Origin: Spirochaetota bacterium
Lineage (GTDB): Bacteria; Spirochaetota; UBA4802; UB4802
NCBI GenBank assembly: GCA_018399855.1
Contig: JAGYNX010000002.1
Location: 1 to 36,370 of the forward strand
DNA: 36,370 nt
Direction: 5' to 3'
How positions within the stretch are numbered: the first letter of the stretch is position 1; every line of letters starts with the position of its first letter. Below the pieces are notes generated by a model. It was not told where the DNA came from. It did no database searches and saw nothing but the letters and a program-made list of their open reading frames with translations. Position numbers and translations under genes: made by a program. Shown piece after piece: positions 8,369 to 16,010 of the stretch.

Positions 8369-8385
8369 CTACACCTCCTGTGTAG
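8369..8385 (-). promoter_or_regulatory. Hairpin presenting the Shine-Dalgarno; CsrA-site-like
   Basis: In the mRNA of the 78-residue gene, CUACAC and GUGUAG form a perfect 6-bp stem around the loop AGGAG, so the AGGAGG ribosome site lies in and next to the loop. GGA in a hairpin loop preceded by ACA is the hallmark of CsrA/RsmA sites (consensus RUACARGGAUGU). No csrA gene is in this window; the CsrA reading is inference. Confidence 0.5.
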
Positions 8386-8479
8386 AATAGTTTCTATATA
8401 TATTTTCGGCTTTTTTTAATAATATTAATCAAAAATTTTATTTTTTTATACTTTTCGGTTTTCTGGGAAATATTTGAAA

Positions 8480-8545
8480 GGATCACCACAGAAGCGCAGA
8501 GGGACAGAGGAAGTGTGTTAAAGGATTAACGCAAAGGCGCTAAGA
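8480..8545 (+). repeat. Dispersed CCACAGAGG-type repeat, copy 1
   Basis: A 66-base unit with CCACAGA-GCGCAGAGGGACAGAGG followed by AAAGGATTAACGCAAAGGCG. It matches copy 2 (10072-10137) at 62 of 66 positions by hand alignment and has the same orientation. It lies 7 bases beyond the stop of the TPR gene. Confidence 0.85.
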
Positions 8546-8552
8546 AGAAAGT

Positions 8553-9254
8553 TTATTTATCAAGCTGCAGGAGTTCATTGATGTGCTGCCTGATCTCTAT
8601 TGAATCAGGCATCAGGGATAGGGCTTTTTTCATGTATTTTTTCGCAAAATCAGGCTGTCCTTTTACCATGTACACGTAACCCAGGGTATCGCAGTACGCT
8701 GGATTGTCAGGGTTCGCGTCAAAAGCTTTTTTCGCGTATTTCAGGGCCTTTGAATGATTCCCTTTTTCCATTCTTGCAAGCACATACGCCAGGGAATTGC
8801 ATGCGTTACTATTTTCGCTGTCTATTTCAATAATAACTTCAAATACATCAGCCGCTTCGGATAATTTTCCTTCCTGTTCAAGAAGGTATCCCTTCATATT
8901 CAGTAATGTGGTATCGGCTGCTGATAAACTCAATGATTCGTCAATTACTTTATGTGCTTCATCATGCGACTTCAGCACAATGAGGGAATATGCCAGCAAA
9001 CGGTTTACCGTCAGTATATCTACAAATGCCGTGGGCAATGCCTTGACCTTCCTGAGATAATCCACTGCCCTGCCGTAGTCTTCCATCCGTGAAAAGGTGA
9101 CCCCGAGATTATACAGTATTTCCGGATTTTCCCTGTCGAGTTCCTCTGCCTTAAGAAGTTTTTCAAGGGCATGCCCGTATTTTTTCCGGTCAAGCAATCC
9201 AAGAGCCTGGTTGAGAAATGTGCGTATCTTCTGATTCAAGCTTATTTCAGCCAT
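8553..9254 (-). CDS. TPR-repeat protein
   Basis: Protein of 233 residues made of about five or six tetratricopeptide repeats, with typical helix A/B spacing (PEILYNLGVTFSRMEDYGRA, PAYCDTLGYVYMVKGQPDFA). TPR arrays are protein-protein interaction scaffolds; no catalytic domain and no signal peptide are visible, so it is probably cytoplasmic. Its ATG at 9254 lies inside the last codons of surE (13-bp overlap), with AGGG 8 bases upstream, so translation is likely coupled to surE and the two form an operon. The overlap is the main hint of a shared role. I cannot name a partner. Confidence 0.9.
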   Translation of the reverse strand: MAEISLNQKIRTFLNQALGLLDRKKYGHALEKLLKAEELDRENPEILYNLGVTFSRMEDYGRAVDYLRKVKALPTAFVDILTVNRLLAYSLIVLKSHDEAHKVIDESLSLSAADTTLLNMKGYLLEQEGKLSEAADVFEVIIEIDSENSNACNSLAYVLARMEKGNHSKALKYAKKAFDANPDNPAYCDTLGYVYMVKGQPDFAKKYMKKALSLMPDSIEIRQHINELLQLDK

Positions 9255-9994
9255 TGTTTTGCCCTGTGTCGAATATGTTCAAGATATGTATAATCTGTGC
9301 TGTCAAGGGTTAAGGGTGTTATGGATATATATCCATTTCGTAATTCTGTCACATCACTTCCCTCAATTTCATGGGAATTGATGATGCCGTCCATCACCAT
9401 GCTGAAATCACCTTCCTCGTTCCCATCTCGACGATATGAATCACGGTATTCCCGTCTTCCAAGGGTTGTATACTGCACCCCGGCGATTTCATCGACAGGA
9501 AGATCAGGATAGTTAATGTTTAAAAGCAATGGACGTTCATGGGAAAACAATGGAAAATCGCCTATAAAGTCCTTGAGAAAACCCGCCGCATCTTCAAAAT
9601 AATCAGATGACCCCAGTGAATCAACTGATATGGCTATACCGCTCACCCCGAATATATAGGCACTCCTGGCACCGGCAACCGTTCCTGAAAAGTACACGTC
9701 TTCTCCCAGGTTTGGGCCATGATTGATACCGGATATGACCAGATCTATTCCCGGTATCAATTCACCGTTCAGCCCTATGTTCACACAATCGGCGGTATAT
9801 CCATCCACGGCATACACACCATCCCCTTTCTTTTTCACTGGAATTTCCCTTTTTATGGTAATCGCGTTTGAACATGCGCTTTTCTCATCCATTGGAGCTA
9901 CCATAAACACTGAATGTTTCTCAGCTAAAATCCTGTAAAGAGCGGTAATACCCGCAGCGTCAATTCCATCATCATTTGTCAGTAATATATTCAT
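9242..9994 (-). CDS. surE: 5'/3'-nucleotidase SurE
   Basis: Metal-dependent phosphatase acting on nucleoside 5'- and 3'-monophosphates, linked to stationary-phase survival and nucleotide salvage. The 250-residue protein starts MNILLTNDDGI with metal ligands Asp8 and Asp9. It has the conserved SGINHGPNLGEDV block containing the metal-binding Asn, and YFSGTVAGARSA. AGGAAGG lies just before the ATG at 9994; an earlier in-frame ATG at 10030 would add 12 residues with no ribosome site. It leads the surE-TPR operon. Upstream is a -35 TTGACA promoter candidate (10018-10046). In many bacteria surE sits beside pcm or rpoS-type genes; neither is here. Confidence 0.96.
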   Translation of the reverse strand: MNILLTNDDGIDAAGITALYRILAEKHSVFMVAPMDEKSACSNAITIKREIPVKKKGDGVYAVDGYTADCVNIGLNGELIPGIDLVISGINHGPNLGEDVYFSGTVAGARSAYIFGVSGIAISVDSLGSSDYFEDAAGFLKDFIGDFPLFSHERPLLLNINYPDLPVDEIAGVQYTTLGRREYRDSYRRDGNEEGDFSMVMDGIINSHEIEGSDVTELRNGYISITPLTLDSTDYTYLEHIRHRAKQWLK

Positions 9995-10017
9995 TTGACC
10001 TTCCTGTTTGATGGTGT

Positions 10018-10046
10018 ATCTAAGCACCATATATCAGTGCTGTCAA
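10018..10046 (-). promoter_or_regulatory. Probable promoter of the surE-TPR operon
   Basis: Minus strand: perfect -35 TTGACA (10046-10041), 17-base spacer, -10 TTAGAT (10023-10018). Transcription would start about 15-20 bases before the surE ATG, leaving room for its ribosome site. The -10 is a weak match. Confidence 0.45.
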
Positions 10047-10071
10047 GTCTCCTTTTCTTAATGAAATTGAC

Positions 10072-10159
10072 GGATTACCACAGAGGCGCAGAGGGACAGA
10101 GGAAGTATGTGAAAGGATTAACGCAAAGGCGCTAAGATTGGGAAGGCGCAAAGGGAAAA
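10072..10159 (+). repeat. Dispersed CCACAGAGG-type repeat, copy 2
   Basis: Positions 10072-10137 align with copy 1 at 62 of 66 bases; 10138-10159 add a further GGCGCAAAGGG tail. It lies just upstream of the surE promoter, so with copy 1 it frames the surE-TPR operon as direct repeats. Confidence 0.85.
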
Positions 10160-10183
10160 GATACTATGTTTGTATAAAAAAAG

Positions 10184-10212
10184 TTGACAGAACCGGTGTT
10201 GTTTAGTATAAT
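10184..10212 (+). promoter_or_regulatory. Consensus sigma-70 promoter
   Basis: Perfect -35 TTGACA (10184-10189), exactly 17 bases, perfect -10 TATAAT (10207-10212). It drives the zinc-ribbon gene at 10282 with a leader of about 60 bases. It is one of the two strongest housekeeping promoters visible in the window. Confidence 0.85.
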
Positions 10213-10281
10213 CTAAAGTATTAATATTGCAAAGAAAAATGTATATCTTATACATATGAATAAATCAACGGGGTAGTTATA

Positions 10282-10473
10282 ATGCCTGTATACGAATTCA
10301 AGTGTTCGCAGTGTGGTCATGTCTTCAGTGAACTGAGGAAGATGGGTGATTTTTCCAGTGGGAAATGCCCGGGCTGCGGCAGTGAAGTGACAGAAAAAGT
10401 ATTCTCACTCTTTGCTTCTTCCGGCTCTGATAAAGGGGGCGGAAATTGTGTTCCCTCGGCGGGCGGTGGATGA
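10282..10473 (+). CDS. FmdB-family zinc-ribbon protein
   Basis: A 63-residue protein opening MPVYEFKCSQCGHVF with two CxxC knuckles (Cys8/Cys11 and Cys29/Cys32), the signature of the FmdB/CxxC_CxxC_SSSS regulatory-type zinc ribbons. Family members are small, widespread and mostly uncharacterised; the name comes from a putative regulator of formamidase genes. The tail is Gly/Ser-rich with one extra Cys. It is monocistronic, behind a perfect TTGACA-17-TATAAT promoter, so it is probably well expressed. A G-rich GGGG stretch about 8 bases before the ATG serves as the ribosome site. It is followed by a hairpin and then the convergent ProC-like gene. Confidence 0.88.
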   Translation: MPVYEFKCSQCGHVFSELRKMGDFSSGKCPGCGSEVTEKVFSLFASSGSDKGGGNCVPSAGGG

Positions 10474-10484
10474 GGCATCTAAAT

Positions 10485-10509
10485 ACGGGAGCCGGTTCGG
10501 CTTCCCCGT
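10485..10509 (+). terminator. Hairpin after the zinc-ribbon gene
   Basis: ACGGG-AGCCG pairs with CGGCT-(TC bulge)-CCCGT around a 3-base loop, 12 bases after the stop codon. There is no U-tract, so it may act only together with the second inverted repeat at 10534-10566. Confidence 0.4.
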
Positions 10510-10533
10510 CCGCAAATAATACGTATCTTTAAC

Positions 10534-10566
10534 TGGTACTCATACATTCGAATTGTATGAGTACCA
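10534..10566. terminator. Perfect 13-bp inverted repeat between convergent genes
   Basis: TGGTACTCATACA (10534-10546) and its exact complement (10554-10566) around TTCGAAT. It sits 5 bases beyond the end of the convergent ProC-like gene. It is long and perfect but AT-balanced and lacks a U-tract, so a terminator role is likely from position only. Confidence 0.5.
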
Positions 10567-10571
10567 TTGGT

Positions 10572-11354
10572 TTATGTATCATCCCTTTCAGTGCCGATTG
10601 AACCAAGGCGCTCTTTCACCGCGTCAAGGTATTGTCCTGTTATATCGGAGAATCCAGTCCTGTCAAGAACCCTGAAGGCATGTTCTGTCAGTCCCCCGGG
10701 GGTGGCAAACTGGTCTGTGCCTGTCTTCTGCCCCCGGGCAACCTGTTCCAGGTACAGCGAAAGGGTGCTTCGAATAATTTTCGCCGGATACTCTACGGGA
10801 ATATTATTACCACACCATCGTTGAATGGATTCCATGAGATAATAGGTAAACCCGGCAAGGGGGGTAACCCCTGTAAACTTTTCAAATTCTTCTTCACTCT
10901 TAACAGGGATCACTTCCCCCATGGTGCTGCATATAGTTCGTGCGGGTTCTTCATCCGGAAACAGCATGGTAGGACTTTCTCCAAGTGACGCCGAGGGAAA
11001 TGGCAGCACCCTGAAAATACGCTGACACTTGAATGCCTCTCTCAGGCTACCCGTGTCCACCCCAACCAGGAATGAAAGCATGGGAAGTGATCGGGGCCAG
11101 TTTACCTCTTTTGCCAGTTCACGATAATTCCCGGGTGGAACCGCAAGTATTGCAACATCACAGACCTCCAGCACCTCCTGGTTTGATCGCCCGCGCCTGC
11201 AACGGGGATACCGTGCATCCAGGTCTGTAGACCGTTCCCTGCTTCTTGGCGACATTATCACACTGAATTCATCTCCTGCTGCCATCATACCCTCGATAAC
11301 AGCCCCGGCCAGGTGGCCTGTTCCTATTACTCCAATTGTTACTCTTTTCTTCAT
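10572..11354 (-). CDS. Divergent pyrroline-5-carboxylate reductase-like protein
   Basis: A 260-residue NAD(P)-binding protein of the ProC family. The Rossmann loop is VIGTGHLAGAVIEG (residues 9-22), and a C-terminal helical domain carries TPGGLTEHAFRVLD at the place of the ProC signature SPGGTT. The middle part RVLPFPSASLGES replaces the usual RxMPNxPxxxxxG. These departures make true proline synthesis uncertain; a ProC paralogue with another imine/ketone substrate is possible. GGAG lies 5 bases before the ATG at 11354. It is a single gene, convergent with the zinc-ribbon gene and divergent from the exported protein at 11474. No proA or proB is nearby. Confidence 0.8.
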   Translation of the reverse strand: MKKRVTIGVIGTGHLAGAVIEGMMAAGDEFSVIMSPRSRERSTDLDARYPRCRRGRSNQEVLEVCDVAILAVPPGNYRELAKEVNWPRSLPMLSFLVGVDTGSLREAFKCQRIFRVLPFPSASLGESPTMLFPDEEPARTICSTMGEVIPVKSEEEFEKFTGVTPLAGFTYYLMESIQRWCGNNIPVEYPAKIIRSTLSLYLEQVARGQKTGTDQFATPGGLTEHAFRVLDRTGFSDITGQYLDAVKERLGSIGTERDDT

Positions 11355-11376
11355 ATGTGCTCCGGTTACATTTTTC

Positions 11377-11404
11377 TTGACTTTACATCTTACTATCGTA
11401 CACT
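11377..11404 (+). promoter_or_regulatory. Possible promoter of the exported protein gene
   Basis: TTGACT (11377-11382), 16 bases, TACACT (11399-11404). A stand-alone TATAAT at 11414-11419 is an alternative -10. Both are upstream of the gene at 11474. Confidence 0.35.
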
Positions 11405-11473
11405 TACAATACTTATAATTACCATCTTTAGAGTGATTATGACCATACTCTCAAAAGCAAGGAGAATAACACA

Positions 11474-12142
11474 ATGAGAAAAGGATTTCAACTCACGGCA
11501 CTGATACTGGCTGTTATATTATTTAACGTGGCATTACCCGCACAGGAAGCCGCCGAAGAAGAAACCCCCGAGAAGCAGTTTAACACCCTCTATGATACTG
11601 AAGCAGTTATCAACAGGCTCAGTTATGAAAACTTTAAGAATATTAAGCTTCTCAGAACCGCAATATTTAACTATGGCAAAGGTGAGTCACAGTTTGAAGA
11701 GCTGGTAAATGATTATGCCAGGGCAAGCGCGTTGTATTACAGGAAAGAATATATAAAGTCCGCCAACCTGTTTACCCAGAACGAAAAAAACATTCATGTT
11801 GCGGCCACAGAACTGGCAAAACAGTACAAGGAGACATCCGAGAAGCTTCATATTGATGTGATTAAAATGGGTGTCAAGCATCAGCTGAAATCCTCAATTG
11901 AAGAGCAGAAGCCCAATGCAACCGTGGAGGCGCTAATCAGCAACGCCAGCTATGCCATTCAGATGGCAAATGATTTTCTTGAGCGATCAAAACCCATTGA
12001 AGCTATTTTCTACTTTCGCCGGGCCAAGGAAAACTGTTTCAAGGTGTATGAGATTCTAAAGATAGAAATTCCGGATACGTATGAGAAAGACAAGGTTGAC
12101 CTGCAAAATAAAGTCTATGTTGAAAAAGAAAAGAAGAACTAA
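11474..12142 (+). CDS. Exported helical protein of unknown function
   Basis: Not recognised as a named family. It has 222 residues with a clear signal peptide (MRKGF, hydrophobic to about residue 20, probable cleavage after ALPAQ), so a periplasmic or outer-membrane-associated location is inferred. The mature part is charged and almost entirely helical, resembling TPR-like helical hairpins (ALYYRKEYIKSANLF, EAIFYFRRAKENCFKVYEIL), and ends in a Lys/Glu-rich tail. There are no catalytic motifs. AAGGAG lies 9 bases before the ATG. It is a single gene, divergent from the ProC-like gene and tail-to-tail with the HEAT lipoprotein gene across a 20-base gap that contains a 14-base perfect palindrome (12148-12161). 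Confidence 0.82.
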   Translation: MRKGFQLTALILAVILFNVALPAQEAAEEETPEKQFNTLYDTEAVINRLSYENFKNIKLLRTAIFNYGKGESQFEELVNDYARASALYYRKEYIKSANLFTQNEKNIHVAATELAKQYKETSEKLHIDVIKMGVKHQLKSSIEEQKPNATVEALISNASYAIQMANDFLERSKPIEAIFYFRRAKENCFKVYEILKIEIPDTYEKDKVDLQNKVYVEKEKKN

Positions 12143-12162
12143 AAGTACAAACTGCAGTTTGC

Positions 12163-12978
12163 CTATAATAATTCCCTGGCATCCTGCAGAACCTGGTTCT
12201 TTTTAAGCACCCTCAGGGCCATCACCCGCACCGTGCGGTTACGATGGCCCAGCAGTTCAACCACCCTCTCCCGTGTCTTTTCATCAAGCCGGTATGACAT
12301 CAAGGCTTTCAGAACCACTGCCAGCAATGTGGGTTTTGTCCCGGCTTCCTTATCAAGTTTTTCAACCAGGGCAGTATAGATACGATCATCGATGATGCTC
12401 AGGTTCTTTATGGCTGCTATCTGTACACTCATGCTTGAATCGTTCAACGTATCTACTATGGCGGGAAGGCATACATACCTTGTACCGTAATCTTCTACCG
12501 CCAGCAAACCGACGATGGAAGCTTCACGTATCAACCAGTCATAACTCTCAAGGCCTTCAATGTAAATTGTAGCATCCAGTGCGTCCCTGTAGGGGGTTAG
12601 GGCCTTGATGGCATACCACCGTACATTCTCATTACGGTGATTTTTCGCCAGTTCCCTGATTTTATCATGGGCTTTTTCGGATTTTCGTAACGTAAGAGAT
12701 TGTAATGCATGGATGATGACCGCATCATGCCGGTCATCAAGGGCCTTGATGAGAGCCCGTGTTGACTTCCTGGAAGCATGGTCCCCGAGCTTGCGTACAG
12801 CCTGCTCCCTTGTCACCCAGCTTGTACTGTTCATCTGCCGTATTAATTTTTCTACTTCTTTCCTGTCACTTCTTTTTATCACGGAATTTGAACACTGTAT
12901 ACACACAAACCCCGTTAAGATAACAACAAGCAGGCAGGGTAGCGCATCAGTAATCCTTTTTACGTAATAACCTGTCAA
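12163..12978 (-). CDS. HEAT-repeat protein, probable lipoprotein
   Basis: A 271-residue protein with about five HEAT repeats (SWVTREQAVRKLGDHA, DAVIIHALQSL, VRWYAIKAL, RTVRVMALRVL). The N-terminus has YYVKR followed by a hydrophobic stretch ending at CIQC, a plausible relaxed lipobox, so surface or periplasmic anchoring is inferred. Start choice: a TTG at 12978 has GGGAGG 9 bases upstream and gives a tidy signal sequence. The in-frame ATG at 13026 has no ribosome site and would overlap the FecR gene by 80 bases. With the TTG start the overlap with the FecR gene is 32 bases, implying coupled translation. It is the last gene of the 12.2-16.8 kb minus-strand cluster. Confidence 0.83.
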   Translation of the reverse strand: MTGYYVKRITDALPCLLVVILTGFVCIQCSNSVIKRSDRKEVEKLIRQMNSTSWVTREQAVRKLGDHASRKSTRALIKALDDRHDAVIIHALQSLTLRKSEKAHDKIRELAKNHRNENVRWYAIKALTPYRDALDATIYIEGLESYDWLIREASIVGLLAVEDYGTRYVCLPAIVDTLNDSSMSVQIAAIKNLSIIDDRIYTALVEKLDKEAGTKPTLLAVVLKALMSYRLDEKTRERVVELLGHRNRTVRVMALRVLKKNQVLQDARELL

Positions 12979-13642
12979 ACAGACTATCCTCCCGGTCTCT
13001 ACGGATGATCTTGTTTCTCCGATCATCTATAACATAATAGTCAAACCATGAAGACAGGACTTTTGATGGAACAACACGAGGAGAGGTAGGTGCGCTGTTT
13101 TTCTCAACCACTACCTCTTCACGATCTTTCAGCACGTACGATTTAAGAATATTTTCCTTGACGTTCGCTACTTCCACTTCACCTTCAAATACTGCCACCC
13201 GTGTCTCATCTCGTGTGGTTATTACACCAAAATCCGTACCCCGCACACCGGCAATTGCCGTAGGGGTTTTCAGTACCAGTGATCCTTTCTTAAAGGTTTT
13301 TTTCACGATCAACCTGAGTTTACCCGTTAACATGCGAACCTTTGTGGGGGGATCCGTATCCTTCAATTTTAATCCAGCCACGTTGACCACTGATATTTCT
13401 TTTATGAAAAGTTTTGTTCCATCATTCAGAAGAACGGTCACAAAAGACTGCTTCCCTGTTCGTATCTTATCATCGTTATATATCACCGTATTCAGATCGG
13501 GAACAGTTCGTTTCCCTGTTTTCATGGAAGTAACATCAACATTTCCTACCAGTTGCACAACTTTGCCAATAGGTTTGGCATACACACCGGTAGTGATCAG
13601 CAGAATACAGGACATCGCCACCACATTATATTTCAGGTTCAT
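12947..13642 (-). CDS. FecR-domain exported protein
   Basis: A 231-residue protein with a signal peptide (MNLKYN, hydrophobic, ending GVYA) and a FecR domain. The hallmark TPTAIAGVRGTDFGV is at about residues 125-140, followed by TRVAVFEGEVEV. In Gram-negatives FecR domains are best known from iron-sensing anti-sigma factors, but stand-alone exported FecR proteins like this one, with no sigma factor gene beside it, are common in spirochaetes and others and are generally uncharacterised. Start: the ATG at 13642 follows GGGGGAG at 4 bases; ATGs at 13645 and 13663 are alternatives. It lies 73 bases after the transglycosylase gene and overlaps the HEAT lipoprotein gene. The C-terminus is strongly basic (RRDRED, RLLRKKDY). 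Confidence 0.9.
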   Translation of the reverse strand: MNLKYNVVAMSCILLITTGVYAKPIGKVVQLVGNVDVTSMKTGKRTVPDLNTVIYNDDKIRTGKQSFVTVLLNDGTKLFIKEISVVNVAGLKLKDTDPPTKVRMLTGKLRLIVKKTFKKGSLVLKTPTAIAGVRGTDFGVITTRDETRVAVFEGEVEVANVKENILKSYVLKDREEVVVEKNSAPTSPRVVPSKVLSSWFDYYVIDDRRNKIIRRDREDSLFDRLLRKKDY

Positions 13643-13715
13643 CATACTCCCCCATTTTTTCATAGTACACTACAGTATACCCGGTATATTTTTTTTCAGG
13701 CAATAAAAATTACCT

Positions 13716-15992
13716 TCATCGCCTGGCATTTACCAGTATGTCATACTGCAGAAAGAATTTCTTAGTACGAAGAATATATCCCCTCGTTTCATCAAAAGGC
13801 AGCAGTGCAGTAAAATAGTCATCGTCGGCATAGGTACGATTCGATTTCCATTTGTTCACATTTCCCGCGCCGGCATTATACCCCGCCACCATCTCCTCGA
13901 AATCATCGTTGAAATACCCCTTCAACCATTTCAGGTAATGGGTACCCATTCGTATAGAGGTACATGGATCCTTGAGTGTATATGATTTCATGTTCAGCTG
14001 TCTCGCGATGTCCCTGGCGGTTAAGGGCATAAGCTGCATAAGCCCCACTGCTCCCGCCGGTGAAACTGCCTGTGGATTATACATTGATTCCGCCTTTATA
14101 ACAGCATAGATCATCTTTCTGTCGATTCCGAATTTTGCTGAAGCTTCATTCACACATTCACTGAAGGCACAGGGCAACAGGGCAGCTACAAGCTTTTCAG
14201 GAAGAACCGAGATATCCTCGTCGATGTCATAAATCTTTAAAAGATTGAGCAGGCCACCAGCCGCAACAGAATAGTGATTGTATTCATTCCCGTAATGAAA
14301 TGCCATCAGTGCCCTGTCGTGGGCCACCTCTTCTGTACCGGGAAGAATACCCAGTTCCCGGCGAATTCCATCCAGGTATCCAACCCTGAAAAAATGTTTC
14401 AATGACTGTATATGGTTTGCCGCAGCTGAACGCGTATCCTTTTTCGATAGTGCGTCTACCATACGCTGATAGGTCTTAATCCATGACACAGATTTCATGA
14501 CTTTCAGCCGCTGGCCACGGCTTTCGAAATTTTTCTCAATGAAAAAAAGCATCAGGTGGGCATGCCGTCCCCCAACACTGTCGTTTTTTTTCACTGCCGT
14601 ATTAAAATCTTTCTTAAGCTGGCCGGTATCTTTTCGGCCTGCACACTTCTCCATGTACAGCCAGGTATAGGATGATCCCGGATGCATGGCCAGCAATTCC
14701 TTTTCCATCTGCAGGGCTTCAACTTTCCTGTCATTTTTTCTGTACAGCTTTTCCAGCCAGTACCGAGCCCTGTCGGCATCTTTCCCGTCGGGAAACAACC
14801 GTAGTGACAGTTCAAGGTATGCCATCACCTTCTTCTCATTACCGTCGGCAAGAGAATCACGGGCAAGAAACCAGAGCAGAACTTCAGAGTAACGGTCATC
14901 CGGATAATCCTGTACATGCATGGTACAATACTTTCTGAAGTCAGCGTTCTTTCGCTCTTCAAGGTACACGGCAATTCGCCTCAGGGCTCGTTTTCTGGAC
15001 TCATGGGTACCCTTGAGAACTGACTTGTACACTTTCACCGCCCCATACCTGCTGCCCTTGCGCCATAGTTCATCTGCCATGGTTATCCGGAGACTGGTAT
15101 ACAGTACGCTGTCAGCTTTACGGGCATGCATCAGCTTCTCCGCCGCATCCCTTTTTCCCCCGCGAACAAGCGCCCTGATTGCGTATCTCAACGCCACCTC
15201 ACCACCCTGGTTGGCAAGAAGAGAGGCAGCTCTTGTATATTTACCCCCGTAATACAGGGCCCTTCCAAGTTTCACCTGCTGCGGGGTTGTCAACGTCACA
15301 CCCTGTTTTCCCATCAACTCTTCAATTCTTTTGGCCGCGATTACCGATTGCCAGGTTGACACGTCTATATCAAGCACCCGCAGGTACCACTTCATCGCTT
15401 CTGAGAAATCATCAGTATTTTCCTTCACCGAGCCAAGACGGATCCGAATAATCTGCAACGAGGAGTTATCACTGTAGTCATTTTCAATTGCCAGCAGGGT
15501 CTTTTCACTGTCACCAAATTTTTTCATTCTCCCCTGTGCCCGGGCCTTCAGTATGCAGGCATCCCTGTATCGGGCAGTATCGTCCGCGTCAAGCAGGTCA
15601 ACGAATTTGACCACGTAGTTATCTTCGTTGTAGAGGTAGAATAACCGCGCCACCTGGTATAGGGATTCATCATACAATGGAGACTTGAAGTGAAACCCGG
15701 TAACGAAACTGTATACCGGCTGGGCATAGAGGGTCAGATCCATGTTACGATGGGTTGAAAAGCAACTGTTGGCAAAATGAAGCATGGCTTTTTTGTAGTC
15801 TTTCCTGTCATTATACGCCTGCCCAAGCAGAAAATGCTCACCCCACGAAAGATCTTTTTTCCCGGACAGCTCTTTGATAACATCTTTACTGCTTCCGTAA
15901 AAACCCAGGGTAGAAAGGTCATTTGTGCTGCCATCCTGCTGGGCACATGAAAGCATGATGATGGTAATAAGCAGAATTACTGTTTTTTTCAT
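13716..15992 (-). CDS. Soluble lytic murein transglycosylase-type lipoprotein
   Basis: A 758-residue protein with a lipoprotein-type start (hydrophobic, MLSC at the cleavage site). A long helical TPR-like superhelix runs from about 30 to 600 and a C-terminal SLT domain from about 615 to 745. The catalytic Glu is Glu635 in VIKAESMYNP, followed by SPAGAVGLMQLMP, the TARDIA block and AGYNAGAGNV, all diagnostic of family 23 lytic transglycosylases. It cleaves the MurNAc-GlcNAc bond of peptidoglycan in the periplasm, forming anhydro-MurNAc ends. The architecture parallels Slt70 but the helical part is longer. AGGT precedes the ATG at 15992. It is cotranscribed with the preceding gene (18-base gap). 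Confidence 0.93.
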   Translation of the reverse strand: MKKTVILLITIIMLSCAQQDGSTNDLSTLGFYGSSKDVIKELSGKKDLSWGEHFLLGQAYNDRKDYKKAMLHFANSCFSTHRNMDLTLYAQPVYSFVTGFHFKSPLYDESLYQVARLFYLYNEDNYVVKFVDLLDADDTARYRDACILKARAQGRMKKFGDSEKTLLAIENDYSDNSSLQIIRIRLGSVKENTDDFSEAMKWYLRVLDIDVSTWQSVIAAKRIEELMGKQGVTLTTPQQVKLGRALYYGGKYTRAASLLANQGGEVALRYAIRALVRGGKRDAAEKLMHARKADSVLYTSLRITMADELWRKGSRYGAVKVYKSVLKGTHESRKRALRRIAVYLEERKNADFRKYCTMHVQDYPDDRYSEVLLWFLARDSLADGNEKKVMAYLELSLRLFPDGKDADRARYWLEKLYRKNDRKVEALQMEKELLAMHPGSSYTWLYMEKCAGRKDTGQLKKDFNTAVKKNDSVGGRHAHLMLFFIEKNFESRGQRLKVMKSVSWIKTYQRMVDALSKKDTRSAAANHIQSLKHFFRVGYLDGIRRELGILPGTEEVAHDRALMAFHYGNEYNHYSVAAGGLLNLLKIYDIDEDISVLPEKLVAALLPCAFSECVNEASAKFGIDRKMIYAVIKAESMYNPQAVSPAGAVGLMQLMPLTARDIARQLNMKSYTLKDPCTSIRMGTHYLKWLKGYFNDDFEEMVAGYNAGAGNVNKWKSNRTYADDDYFTALLPFDETRGYILRTKKFFLQYDILVNARR

Positions 15993-16010
15993 TTCATACC
16001 TGTATAGTAT

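Noticed and set aside
8403..8410. GCCGAAAA resembling a sigma-28 -10 element upstream of the 78-residue gene
   Set aside because: No TAAA-type -35 lies at the proper distance; the best one (TAAAATTT) is 22 bases away instead of about 11.
12148..12161. Perfect 14-base palindrome CAAACTGCAGTTTG between convergent genes
   Set aside because: Too short a stem without loop or U-tract for a terminator; noted only as a possible chance palindrome.
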